DNA from: Methylobacillus methanolivorans | GTDB taxonomy: Bacteria; Pseudomonadota; Gammaproteobacteria; Burkholderiales; Methylophilaceae | NCBI RefSeq assembly: GCF_044751345.1 | Contig: NZ_JBIWXY010000002.1 | Location: forward strand, 124,001-188,000 | Direction: 5' to 3' | DNA length: 64,000 bases | Shown: positions 1 to 7,495 of the stretch, in pieces | How positions within the stretch are numbered: position 1 is the stretch's first letter | Layout: every line of letters begins with the position of its first letter | Program-made: the position numbers and the translations under genes | The notes under the pieces: generated by a model | What the model was told of the DNA's origin: nothing | The model's database searches: none | What the model saw: the letters and a program-made list of their open reading frames with translations, nothing else

Positions 1-516
1 GCCTCACCTATAGGGGGCGGATGCTCAATTAATGGTGGCAAGATCAGGAGCGAAGGGGTTGATGCTGAGGTGAACGGTGAGATTCTGCCCAATCTCCAGC
101 TTTCTGCAGGATATACCTTCAATGCAGTCAAAAATCTCAAGGATAGGGATGAAACGGGTGCGCCAACTGCGAGCGAGGGAAATCGGTGGATGGGAGATCA
201 CAATCCACGACATTTGTTACGTAGTTGGGCTAGTTACAAGTTGCCCGGCGATTGGGATAGATTTACTGTCGGTGGCGGGTTTACCTTGCAAAGTAAATTA
301 TCGTATGTTGATCTATATGGCCCAGCTGGAATCGTAACCCGAAATCAGCATGGTTATTCAGTCTGGAATGCATATGCGAGCTACCGGATTGACGAACATT
401 GGACTGCTGCATTAAACGTCAATAATCTTTTCGATAAGCGGTATTACACCGATGCATTGCGGAGCCAATATGCTGAGCCGCAAAGCGTGATGCTGACATT
501 GCGCGGTAATTTCTGA
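1..516 (+). CDS. TonB-dependent receptor, C-terminal part (5' end outside window)
   Basis: The reading frame is open from base 1 to the TGA at 514-516, so this is the 3' end of a longer gene. The 171 visible codons show the end of an outer-membrane beta-barrel: an RSEGVDAEVNGE segment (a common receptor strand, 'RSxGxxxE'), an LSAGYTF strand, a NNLFDKRYYTDA motif and a terminal LRGNF ending in phenylalanine, as expected for BAM-inserted barrels. It resembles the C termini of the siderophore receptors further along the window, especially the one ending at 9895 (same LTLRG-F ending). It probably imports a ferric siderophore; the ligand cannot be told. Any sigma/FecR pair for it would lie upstream of the window. 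Confidence 0.93.
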   Translation, partial: ASPIGGGCSINGGKIRSEGVDAEVNGEILPNLQLSAGYTFNAVKNLKDRDETGAPTASEGNRWMGDHNPRHLLRSWASYKLPGDWDRFTVGGGFTLQSKLSYVDLYGPAGIVTRNQHGYSVWNAYASYRIDEHWTAALNVNNLFDKRYYTDALRSQYAEPQSVMLTLRGNF

Positions 517-540
517 CGCAACAGCAGCGTGGACGTGAGT

Positions 541-585
541 ATCTTCCTACCCTGAGCCAGTGCATACTGGCGTGGGGTAGAAGAT
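541..585 (+). terminator. Hairpin after the partial receptor gene
   Basis: Arms 541-552 and 575-585 pair over 11 bases with one bulge (ATCTTCCTACCC against GGGTAGAAGAT), and inner GCCAGT/ACTGGC arms extend the stem. There is no T run after it, so it may be a weak or Rho-assisted terminator or an mRNA-stabilising stem. Confidence 0.5.
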
Positions 586-631
586 GCTTAAGCAGATTAA
601 GTCACTCATCCTCATCTACATTGACATCATT

Positions 632-652
632 AAATGATAAGGTTTATCATTT
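632..652 (+). promoter_or_regulatory. Fur-box-like palindrome upstream of the PEP-CTERM gene
   Basis: AAATGATAA-GGT-TTATCATTT is a perfect 9-base inverted repeat with a 3-base spacer, 63 bases before the start codon. Its core matches the 7-1-7 Fur pattern (TGATAAT-N-ATTATCA) at nearly all positions. It is probably a Fur operator; another palindromic repressor is possible. Confidence 0.55.
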
Positions 653-715
653 ACATTCCTAATTAACTTTATGGCAGGGGCGCTCATAGTTTTTGCCACA
701 CTAAGGGGAATTCTA

Positions 716-1369
716 ATGATGAAGTATTTAGTCGGTTCAGTAGCATTGGCTGCAACCATGATGGTTTCTGTTGCGCAAGCGAATGACACTGCTGCACCAT
801 TTGTTGATGTGGCTGATTCCGTTGAGTTCAACGGCTGGAACAGTCTGGTTAGTTCCAAGGTAACGATAGATCAACTCGTGGCTGGTTACGATGCGAACGT
901 CGCTGGTTCTGGGGATGCTGTCTTCACACGTATTGCAGGTACCGCTTACCCTGCTGGTGGTGGTTTGTATGAATGGGGTGGCCCTTTCTCTACATTCACC
1001 CTGACAGATGCTACTGTCGCAGATAGTCTGACTTCCGTGGTATTCCAAAGTCACAGTGCCCCCAGTGGTGCAGGTATAGGGCTGTATGATGTCTCTCTGA
1101 GCTATACCATTGACGGTGTAGATTACTTGGCAGCACTGATGGATAACAATGCGCAGGCCAGTGAGTATAAGTACTTCTCCTGGGATCTGAGCAGCGTGAC
1201 CGGTATTGATGCTATCAAGGTGACATTCTCCACTGGGGCGCATGCCAACTCCTTCGCATTCCAGCTCGACCAAGTAGTCGCCGCTGTGCCAGAGCCTTCT
1301 GAATATGCGCTGTTGCTGGCTGGCTTGGCTTTCGTTGGCTTCGCTGCACGTCGCAAACAACAAGCCTAA
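716..1369 (+). CDS. PEP-CTERM sorted exoprotein
   Basis: This is a 217-residue secreted protein. The ATG at 716 (or the adjacent one at 719) follows an AAGGGG ribosome site; an earlier in-frame ATG at 671 would sit in front of that site and is unlikely. Residues 1-22 are a signal peptide ending AQA. The C terminus has the full PEP-CTERM sorting signal: VPEPSEYALLLAG, a hydrophobic segment, then ARRKQQA. Such proteins are cleaved and sorted by exosortase (EpsH/XrtA family) to the cell surface or extracellular matrix. The middle is rich in Gly, Ser, Thr and Val, has no cysteines, and looks like a beta-sandwich. No specific function is recognisable. It stands alone between two receptor genes with a strong terminator behind it. 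Confidence 0.88.
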   Translation: MMKYLVGSVALAATMMVSVAQANDTAAPFVDVADSVEFNGWNSLVSSKVTIDQLVAGYDANVAGSGDAVFTRIAGTAYPAGGGLYEWGGPFSTFTLTDATVADSLTSVVFQSHSAPSGAGIGLYDVSLSYTIDGVDYLAALMDNNAQASEYKYFSWDLSSVTGIDAIKVTFSTGAHANSFAFQLDQVVAAVPEPSEYALLLAGLAFVGFAARRKQQA

Positions 1370-1392
1370 GCCAAAAGCTGACGCTTGAAGTG

Positions 1393-1426
1393 AAAACGGC
1401 AACCTCTAGAGGTTGCCGTTTTTTTT
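1393..1426 (+). terminator. Rho-independent terminator of the PEP-CTERM gene
   Basis: A perfect 15-base-arm hairpin centred on CTCTAGAG (AACGGCAACC paired with GGTTGCCGTT) is followed by eight T residues, 24 bases after the stop codon. Confidence 0.93.
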
Positions 1427-1628
1427 GTATCAAAATCAAACCCCTGACAAGTCAGGGTAGTAGCCAGAAATGATCGCAATCTTCGGGGGGAATGGATGAT
1501 ATTACCAAGCTACTGTGAGTAGTGTAGTGAGCGAGTGTGATGGTTTTATTTTCTTTTCATGACTAAAAAATGACAAATCATGGAGTACTGGAATGGAAAT
1601 ATGGATAAGCGCACGCATGTAAACGATG

Positions 1629-1657
1629 TTGACAATCATTTTCATTTAATGGATGAT
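1629..1657 (+). promoter_or_regulatory. Fur box overlapping a sigma-70-like promoter
   Basis: TGACAATCATTTTC (1630-1643) matches 12 of 14 bases of the Fur core TGATAATCATTATC. It overlaps a perfect -35 box TTGACA (1629-1634), and a weak -10 candidate GATGAT lies at 1652-1657 with 17-base spacing. This would give iron-repressed transcription toward the first sigma-factor gene. The rest of 1427-1769, 343 bases without a gene, shows only this site and the terminator-like hairpin at 1711-1744. Confidence 0.6.
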
Positions 1658-1710
1658 GAGTGTCATACATTCTTGGCACTCTAACTTTCTCCGCCAATAA
1701 TGTCATTCCA

Positions 1711-1744
1711 AAGGCCAGCATTGATTGCTGGCCTTCTTTTTATG
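1711..1744 (+). terminator. Terminator-like hairpin between Fur-box promoter and sigma gene
   Basis: AAGGCCAGCA (1711-1720), a 5-base loop, and TGCTGGCCTT (1726-1735) form a perfect 10-base stem followed by CTTTTTAT. It lies downstream of the Fur-box promoter but 26 bases before the sigma-factor start. It either attenuates the operon or ends a short RNA. Confidence 0.7.
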
Positions 1745-1769
1745 TTATTGGGTCGGCGCGACGGCAGTT

Positions 1770-2288
1770 ATGGGTAACAATTCAGCATCTCGGCACCACT
1801 TGTTGGCCGAATGGTATCGTCATCATCATGGTTGGCTGGTCGGCTGGCTAAAGCGCAAGCTTGAGGGCGCGGCGCATGCCGATGATTTGGCGCAAGAGGC
1901 GTTTGTGCGCCTGTTCAAGGCGCCGCAATTGGAGGATGTGCGTGAGCCTCGTGCCTTCCTGACGGTGGTGGCCAAGCGCGAATTGTATAATTTCTGGCGG
2001 CGGCGCGAGCTGGAGCAGGCTTATCTTGATGCCTTGGCCCAGATGCCCGAGGATCTTGGTCTTTCTCAGGAAGAGTATGCCTTGCTGAAGGAAGCTATCC
2101 TCATCATTGATCGTCAACTTGATGGCTTGCCAGCAAAAGTGAAGCAGGCATTCCTGCTCAACCGTCTGGAAGGCCTGACCTATGTGGCGATTGCGCAAGA
2201 AATGCATGTTTCTGTCGCGACCATTGAACGCTACATGAAGCAGGCCATCATGCATTGTCATCTTGCGCGGATTGAGGGCAGGCTATGA
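1770..2288 (+). CDS. FecI-type ECF sigma factor, cassette 1
   Basis: This 172-residue extracytoplasmic-function sigma factor directs RNA polymerase to receptor genes when its FecR partner signals ligand binding at the cell surface. Region 2 is marked by ADDLAQEAFVRLFK (about residues 37-50) and region 4 by a helix-turn-helix around LTYVAIAQEMHVSVATIERY near the C terminus. The ATG at 1770 gives the usual family length; an upstream ATG at 1725 would lie inside the terminator stem. No clear ribosome site is visible. The stop overlaps the next ATG (ATGA), so it is translationally coupled to the FecR-like gene. The intended promoter is not evident before its receptor gene. Confidence 0.9.
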   Translation: MGNNSASRHHLLAEWYRHHHGWLVGWLKRKLEGAAHADDLAQEAFVRLFKAPQLEDVREPRAFLTVVAKRELYNFWRRRELEQAYLDALAQMPEDLGLSQEEYALLKEAILIIDRQLDGLPAKVKQAFLLNRLEGLTYVAIAQEMHVSVATIERYMKQAIMHCHLARIEGRL

Positions 2289-3268
2289 GCCAGCCAGCCT
2301 TGCCACATGAAACGCTGGAAGCCGCCGTCGACTGGCTGGTCAAGCTGAGTTCGGGAGCGGTCAGTGATGAGTTGAACGCACAATTCCAGTTGTGGCTGGA
2401 TGCCGACATGCATCACGCTATGGCATGGCAGCAGCTTTCCCAAAGCATGTCGGGTTTCGAGCAAGTACAACACCTGGCGGGTCGGCAAGAAGGGCATGCA
2501 CCTGCCGTGCGTCAGGTGTTATCAGGCAAGCCTCTTGCTGATCGTCGTCACTTCCTGAAAAGCGGTGCTGCCGTGGTGGCGTTGGGCTTGGGCACTGCCT
2601 ATCTGGCCAACCGGGTGACTCCCCTCTCCCACATCATGTCAGACCATGTGACCTCTACGGGTGAGCGAAAGAAGCTTGTCCTGGCTGATGGTACGCGGGT
2701 GCAGCTCAATGCGCGCTCTGCGCTCGACGTTGATTTTTCCGAGAAGCAACGTGTGCTCACGTTGCATCAGGGAGCCTGTATTGTCGATGTAGCACCTGAT
2801 GCATTGCGGCCTTTAATGCTGCGCACTGTGCATGGTGTAGTGAAGGCTGGTGGTGGGTGCCGCATGCTGGCGGGAATCTCCGGCGGGCAAACTTATGCCA
2901 TGGTGCAGCAGCAATCGTTAGTGGTTGCTCCGCTTCATCAGCCAGAAGCCGTACTCACCTCTAGTGAAGCCGTCGCAGCCTGGTTTGATCAACATGCCTT
3001 GATGTTGAAACCTGCTAACGTGAATGCCAGTATGGCATGGGAACACGGCATGCTGGATGTGCGTGACCAGCGCCTGGAGGAAGTGGTGGAGCGTCTGCGG
3101 GCCTACCATGCTAGCTGGATCAGGCTTGCGCCTCGTGCGGCAGGCCTGCGGGTGTTTGGCATGTTCCAGTTGGATGACATTGGGCAGATCATGCATGCAT
3201 TGCAGTCCATTCTGCCAATCAGCATTCGGCGTTACGGCAGTTTGGTGACCATGATTGATTTGGTCTAG
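2285..3268 (+). CDS. FecR-type anti-sigma/signal regulator, cassette 1 (GT motif replaced by GC)
   Basis: This 327-residue inner-membrane regulator has an N-terminal sigma-binding DUF4880-like domain (residues 10-60), one membrane segment (about 93-108, preceded by DRRHFLKSG) and a periplasmic FecR domain. FecR proteins bind the STN domain of the liganded receptor and release or activate the sigma factor. The conserved RALGTxF stretch, where homologues such as FoxR self-cleave between Gly and Thr, is altered here to KAGGGCRM, giving Gly191-Cys192. The other three FecR proteins of the window keep GT. Gene spacing places it in an operon with the sigma gene (4-base overlap) and probably the receptor 84 bases downstream. 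Confidence 0.9.
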   Translation: MSQPALPHETLEAAVDWLVKLSSGAVSDELNAQFQLWLDADMHHAMAWQQLSQSMSGFEQVQHLAGRQEGHAPAVRQVLSGKPLADRRHFLKSGAAVVALGLGTAYLANRVTPLSHIMSDHVTSTGERKKLVLADGTRVQLNARSALDVDFSEKQRVLTLHQGACIVDVAPDALRPLMLRTVHGVVKAGGGCRMLAGISGGQTYAMVQQQSLVVAPLHQPEAVLTSSEAVAAWFDQHALMLKPANVNASMAWEHGMLDVRDQRLEEVVERLRAYHASWIRLAPRAAGLRVFGMFQLDDIGQIMHALQSILPISIRRYGSLVTMIDLV

Positions 3269-3352
3269 TAAAGTTTCCAGAAAAGTGAGGGGTTTTCCTC
3301 AAGGTGTTGGACAAGGAAATATAAACCTTCGATAAAACTCAGGGAGTAACTC

Positions 3353-5779
3353 ATGCAGTCCACTATGTTGCGGCCATGCCTCCTGGCATTGGCTATTTCC
3401 TCAATATTTCCACTGACGCCTGCATTTGCGGCAGAGCCAGCCTCACAAGTTGTGGCGGTGCAATACAACATCACTGCCGCTGGCTTGGCAGATGTACTGA
3501 GCCAAATTGCAGTTGCCAGTGGCCAGAATATTGTAGCGGAGCCCAAGCTGATTGAAGGCAAGCGCGGTAATGTGGTGCGAGGCCATTACACGCCGCGCCA
3601 GGCTATAGAGCAGGCACTGGTGGGGACTGGGTTGCAAGTGGTTGCTAATGAGGCTGGTGGCTTTGTGATTCGTGCCAGCGCACAGCTTAATAGTGCGGTG
3701 CAGGAAAATGCCTTGCCGGAAGTGGCAGTAAAGGCGACTGCCTTCGAGGCGGTAACGGAAGGCAGTAGCTCCTACACCACGCCGTCCATGAGCACAGCCA
3801 CGCGCCTGCCTCTGTCCATGCGGGAGACGCCGCAGGCTGTCACGGTGGTCACACGCCAGCGCATGGATGACCAGGGCATGCTGAATATCAACGATGTGGT
3901 CAGAAGCACGCCAGGCATTTTCCTCAGTAACGCCGATGGCCCGGGGCGTCCCAATTTCGAAGCGCGGGGGTTCGGGATCAGCAATATCATGTACGACGGA
4001 GCGCTGGTGCCATGGTCGTCCTACATTCCAAGCGCTCAGGTCAACTTGGCAATGTTCGATCGGGTGGAAGTGGTACGCGGCGCGACCGGGCTCATGCAGG
4101 GGGCTGGCAATCCTTCGGCCGCGATCAACCTGGTGCGTAAAAGGCCTACGAGCGAATTTAAGGGCTCCTTGACTGCCTACGCAGGAAGCTGGGATAGCTA
4201 TGGCAGCATTCTTGACCTGGGCGGTGCCTTGAATGAGGCGGCTTCGTTGCGCGGGCGCGTGGTGGCTTCCGTGCAGGAGGCAGGAAGTTTCCGCGACGGG
4301 CAGAGTTACGACAATCATCTGTTCTACGCAATTGGGGAGGCCGACCTCTCCGAAAAGACCACGCTAACCGTGGGCGCTTATACACAGAAAGATGGAACAA
4401 ACGGGGCATGGTGGGGCGGACTCCCCATCAACCGGGATGGTAGCCATGTCAACCTCAAACGTTCTGCAACACTGACGAATAGCTGGGAATACCTGGACCA
4501 AGAAACCAAGAGCATTTTTGCGATTGTTGAACATCGCTTCAATGAAGATTGGAAGCTGAAGTTCAATACCACATATATGTGGAGCCATATTGACGGTCTC
4601 GGTACCTTCATGCGGAGTAGAGTGATTGGCGGCAATATCAATCGCGACCTCATGGCATGGCGCGGGGAGCAGGAAAACAAGGCATCCAGCTATGACCTGG
4701 TCGTGAACGGCAAGTATGAATTGCTTGGTCGGCAACACGAGCTGGTGTTCGGCACCAATCGCAACCAGTTCGACTCCAGCCCAAGAAATTACGGAACGAC
4801 GTATATTGGCAGCAATACGGATATCTACAACTGGAGCAGGAGCGCATTGCTCAAGCCCAACCTGCCTTACACGACTACTGGCCATACGCGTACCCAGCAG
4901 GATGGAGCTTATGTGACGACGCGCCTCAATCTGGCCGAGCAGTGGAAACTGATATTGGGCGGCCGATTGGATTGGTATGACTACGACAACTACCGTAATA
5001 CCTCGGATTACAAAGTAGTGCGTAATGTCACCCGCTATGCGGGGTTGATATACGATATCAACGATCAGCACTCGCTGTATGCCAGTTTCACGGATATTTT
5101 CAGCCCGCAAAGCAGCATCGGACGTGATGGCAGCGTGATTCGCCCGATTGATGGCGAGAATTATGAACTGGGACTCAAGGGCGAATACCTGGACGGTGCG
5201 TTGAATGCCAGTATTGCCTTGTTCCAGGTGAACCAGAAGAATCGCTCTCGCGCTGTCAGGGATGTCAGCGAGTGCCAGGTAGGCACGAGCTGTTCGGAAG
5301 CATCGGGCGAAGTGCGTAGCCGGGGTGTGGATATGGAGCTGCAAGGCGCGTTGCGGCCCAATTGGCAAATCGGGGCTGGCTACACCTATACCAACACCGA
5401 ATACATCAAAGACAACACTTATGACAAGGGTGACCGTTTCAATACACTGTTACCTGAACACATGTTCAAGCTGACGACTGTCTATCGTTTCCTCGGCGAT
5501 TGGGAAAATTGGAGAGTGGGTGCCAACTTGTATAGCCAAAGCCGTATGTATGCGACAGCTGAAGAATCCGGTACTACCCAGGATGTCGAGCAGAAGGCTT
5601 ATTCGTTAGTGGATTTGATCGTGGGCTACAAGGCCAGCAAGAATCTGGATTTCCAGCTCAATATCAACAATCTGCTGGACAAGACCTATTACCGTGGCAT
5701 TTCCAACAGTGCCACTTGGGCGTGGGAAAGTTATGGAGAGCCTAGGAGCGTCCGCATGACTGCTAGATATACATTCTAA
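3353..5779 (+). CDS. TonB-dependent siderophore receptor with STN signalling domain, cassette 1
   Basis: This 808-residue outer-membrane receptor resembles the FpvA/FhuE/PupB group. A signal peptide spans residues 1-27, and an STN domain (about 37-108) carries the usual YNITAAGLADVLSQIA and GNVVRGHYTPRQAIEQAL segments. A TonB box (LPEVAVKA, about 121) leads into a plug domain with RVEVVRGATGLMQGAGNPSA, and the 22-strand barrel ends with RMTARYTF. The STN domain contacts the FecR-like protein in the periplasm, so the receptor both imports and signals. ATG at 3353 has GGGAG eight bases upstream. A terminator follows. The ligand is likely a ferric siderophore; identity unknown. Confidence 0.94.
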   Translation: MQSTMLRPCLLALAISSIFPLTPAFAAEPASQVVAVQYNITAAGLADVLSQIAVASGQNIVAEPKLIEGKRGNVVRGHYTPRQAIEQALVGTGLQVVANEAGGFVIRASAQLNSAVQENALPEVAVKATAFEAVTEGSSSYTTPSMSTATRLPLSMRETPQAVTVVTRQRMDDQGMLNINDVVRSTPGIFLSNADGPGRPNFEARGFGISNIMYDGALVPWSSYIPSAQVNLAMFDRVEVVRGATGLMQGAGNPSAAINLVRKRPTSEFKGSLTAYAGSWDSYGSILDLGGALNEAASLRGRVVASVQEAGSFRDGQSYDNHLFYAIGEADLSEKTTLTVGAYTQKDGTNGAWWGGLPINRDGSHVNLKRSATLTNSWEYLDQETKSIFAIVEHRFNEDWKLKFNTTYMWSHIDGLGTFMRSRVIGGNINRDLMAWRGEQENKASSYDLVVNGKYELLGRQHELVFGTNRNQFDSSPRNYGTTYIGSNTDIYNWSRSALLKPNLPYTTTGHTRTQQDGAYVTTRLNLAEQWKLILGGRLDWYDYDNYRNTSDYKVVRNVTRYAGLIYDINDQHSLYASFTDIFSPQSSIGRDGSVIRPIDGENYELGLKGEYLDGALNASIALFQVNQKNRSRAVRDVSECQVGTSCSEASGEVRSRGVDMELQGALRPNWQIGAGYTYTNTEYIKDNTYDKGDRFNTLLPEHMFKLTTVYRFLGDWENWRVGANLYSQSRMYATAEESGTTQDVEQKAYSLVDLIVGYKASKNLDFQLNINNLLDKTYYRGISNSATWAWESYGEPRSVRMTARYTF

Positions 5780-5795
5780 CCATCCTCCCGAATTG

Positions 5796-5833
5796 ACCGC
5801 TTTCCAGGCTTCGTTCTGGAAAGCGGTTTTTTT
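5796..5833 (+). terminator. Rho-independent terminator after receptor 1
   Basis: CCGCTTTCCAG (5797-5807) pairs perfectly with CTGGAAAGCGG (5816-5826) across an 8-base loop and is followed by a run of seven T residues. Confidence 0.95.
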
Positions 5834-5860
5834 ATTGCTTAACCTACGCATAAAATAATA

Positions 5861-5880
5861 AAATGAGAACCATTTCTATT
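5861..5880 (+). promoter_or_regulatory. Fur-box-like site upstream of sigma gene 2
   Basis: AATGAGAACCATTTCT aligns with the Fur core AATGATAATCATTATC at 11 of 16 positions, immediately before the second sigma-factor gene. The match is moderate, but its position parallels the other three cassettes. Confidence 0.5.
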
Positions 5881-5903
5881 CATTGACTGTGGTTCCTGCT
5901 GCC

Positions 5904-6434
5904 ATGTCTTCGGCAAATACCCCTTCCCACACCGAGATTCTGCGTACCTTGTACCTTGATCATCAAGGCTGGTTGCACAATTGGTTAAGGCATAAGCTGG
6001 GTTGTCATCATCAGGCAGCGGATTTGGCGCAGGATACATTTTTCCGCTTATTGTCGCTTTCTCGTGTCGACCTTGCCGCGTTGCAAACTCCACGCGCCTA
6101 TCTCACTACCACTGCCACCCGCTTGCTGATTGATCAAGCCCGTCGTCGCAAGGTAGAGCAAGCTTATCTTGAGGCCTTGTCGCTGACACAGGTGGATAGT
6201 CATGCGGTTTCGCCTGAGCAGCACCTGCTGACCGTGGAAACATTGACGTTGATTACCGCTATGCTGGAAAGCATGTCGGAGAAAGCGCGCCAGGCCTTTA
6301 TGCTGAGCCGCCTGGAAAACCTGACTTACCCCGAAATCGCCACCATCCTGGGCGTTTCGAGCAGTATGGTGAAGCAATACATCGCCCAGGCGATGGTGCA
6401 TTGCCATGCCATTGTTTATGGCATGGATAGCTGA
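5904..6434 (+). CDS. FecI-type ECF sigma factor, cassette 2
   Basis: This is a 176-residue ECF sigma factor. Region 2 shows AADLAQDTFFRLLS and region 4 shows LTYPEIATILGVSSSMVKQYI. ATG at 5904 is chosen because it gives the family length; an in-frame TTG at 5883 would add seven residues and overlap the end of the Fur-like site. The FecR-like gene starts 9 bases after its stop, consistent with one transcript. It probably recognises the TGTCCC-N15-CGTC promoter in front of receptor 2. Confidence 0.9.
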   Translation: MSSANTPSHTEILRTLYLDHQGWLHNWLRHKLGCHHQAADLAQDTFFRLLSLSRVDLAALQTPRAYLTTTATRLLIDQARRRKVEQAYLEALSLTQVDSHAVSPEQHLLTVETLTLITAMLESMSEKARQAFMLSRLENLTYPEIATILGVSSSMVKQYIAQAMVHCHAIVYGMDS

Positions 6435-6442
6435 ACTGCATC

Positions 6443-7414
6443 ATGCAAACTTCAATGACGCCTTTGCCTAACACCATCATTGAACAAGCGGCGGCCTGGC
6501 ATGCCCACCTGCAATCTGGCGAGGTGAGCGATAGCGAGCAGGCAGCGTTTGCGCAATGGCATGCTGCTGATCCTGCGCATGCCGAGGCTTATACGCGGAT
6601 GGAAGCCTTGTGGGCAAACTTTGAGCAGGTGCAGGCTGATCCCGCCAAGAAAGCCGTACAGGCTGTTCTCCAGCCCACAGCCAAGCGCCGCAGCAAGCTG
6701 GCTGTTCGTACCCTGGCATTGGCAGCAGTGGTGCTTGCCACGGGTTGGCTGTCGCAAACCCAACCCGCCCGCGTGATGATGGCGGATTACCGCACCGGCA
6801 TTGGCGAGCAGCGCGTGATCACGCTGGCTGACAATAGCCAATTGACGCTGGATACGCACAGTGCCGTTAATATCAGCTTCAATGACCGTGTGCGCCATGT
6901 AGAGCTGCTGCAAGGCAAGCTTTTGGTGACTGTTGCCAAGGACAAGCGCAGGCCTTTTATTGTGGAAACCCTTGAGGGCACGGCACGCGCGCTGGGTACG
7001 CAATATCAAGTCACGCGGCATAGAAAAGTGACCCAGGTGACGGTGTTGGAATCCAGTGTTGAGGCTTGCGCCAGCAAACAATCATCTTGCGTGACGCTGC
7101 ACCCTGGCGATGCAACACGCATACATGATGTAAGGGTTGAGCCTGTGATGGTGGCCAATGTGCCACAGGAAACCGCCTGGACGCACTTCAAGCTGCTGGC
7201 AGACGATATGCCGCTAGCGACCTTGCTCAAAGAGTTACAACGCTATCATCGCGGGCATCTTTATGTGGATGAAGCCGCGATCAGCGATGTGCATGTGTCT
7301 GGTGTATTTGCACTGGATGATACTGCGCATACGCTGAAGGTACTGGCGGATACTACCCCTGTGGTGATGACGCAATACACCCCCTGGCTGACGATAATTA
7401 GGCCTGCGAAATAA
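6443..7414 (+). CDS. FecR-type anti-sigma regulator, cassette 2
   Basis: This 323-residue regulator has an N-terminal DUF4880-like sigma-binding part (residues 10-60), a single membrane segment (about 87-104) and a periplasmic FecR domain beginning ADYRTGIGEQRVITLADNS. The self-cleavage motif RALGTQY is intact, with Gly185-Thr186. It should couple receptor 2 to sigma factor 2. Receptor 2 starts 82 bases downstream, behind its own promoter motif. Confidence 0.91.
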   Translation: MQTSMTPLPNTIIEQAAAWHAHLQSGEVSDSEQAAFAQWHAADPAHAEAYTRMEALWANFEQVQADPAKKAVQAVLQPTAKRRSKLAVRTLALAAVVLATGWLSQTQPARVMMADYRTGIGEQRVITLADNSQLTLDTHSAVNISFNDRVRHVELLQGKLLVTVAKDKRRPFIVETLEGTARALGTQYQVTRHRKVTQVTVLESSVEACASKQSSCVTLHPGDATRIHDVRVEPVMVANVPQETAWTHFKLLADDMPLATLLKELQRYHRGHLYVDEAAISDVHVSGVFALDDTAHTLKVLADTTPVVMTQYTPWLTIIRPAK

Positions 7415-7431
7415 AAATATTTCGCATTCAC

Positions 7432-7456
7432 TGTCCCTCTCTTGTACTGATGCGTC
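7432..7456 (+). promoter_or_regulatory. Predicted ECF-sigma promoter for receptor 2
   Basis: TGTCCC (7432-7437) and CGTC (7453-7456) are separated by 15 bases and lie 40 bases before the receptor ATG. The same arrangement, TGTCCC-N15-CGAC, occurs 41 bases before receptor 3. FecI-type sigma factors classically act at a promoter between fecR and the receptor gene, so this is the expected place. Confidence 0.6.
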
Positions 7457-7495
7457 ATTGATAGTGAACATCATTATTCAGGGAGAGTTAACTCA

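Noticed and set aside
3290..3352. Sigma-specific promoter before receptor 1
   Set aside because: No TGTCCC-N15-CGNC match was found. The nearest candidate (CGAT at 3330) is too close to the ATG and has no convincing -35 element.
3443..5368. Long minus-strand frames (291 and 334 codons) opposite receptor 1
   Set aside because: They are antisense shadows of the receptor gene, low in motifs and with no ribosome sites. High-GC codon structure explains their length.
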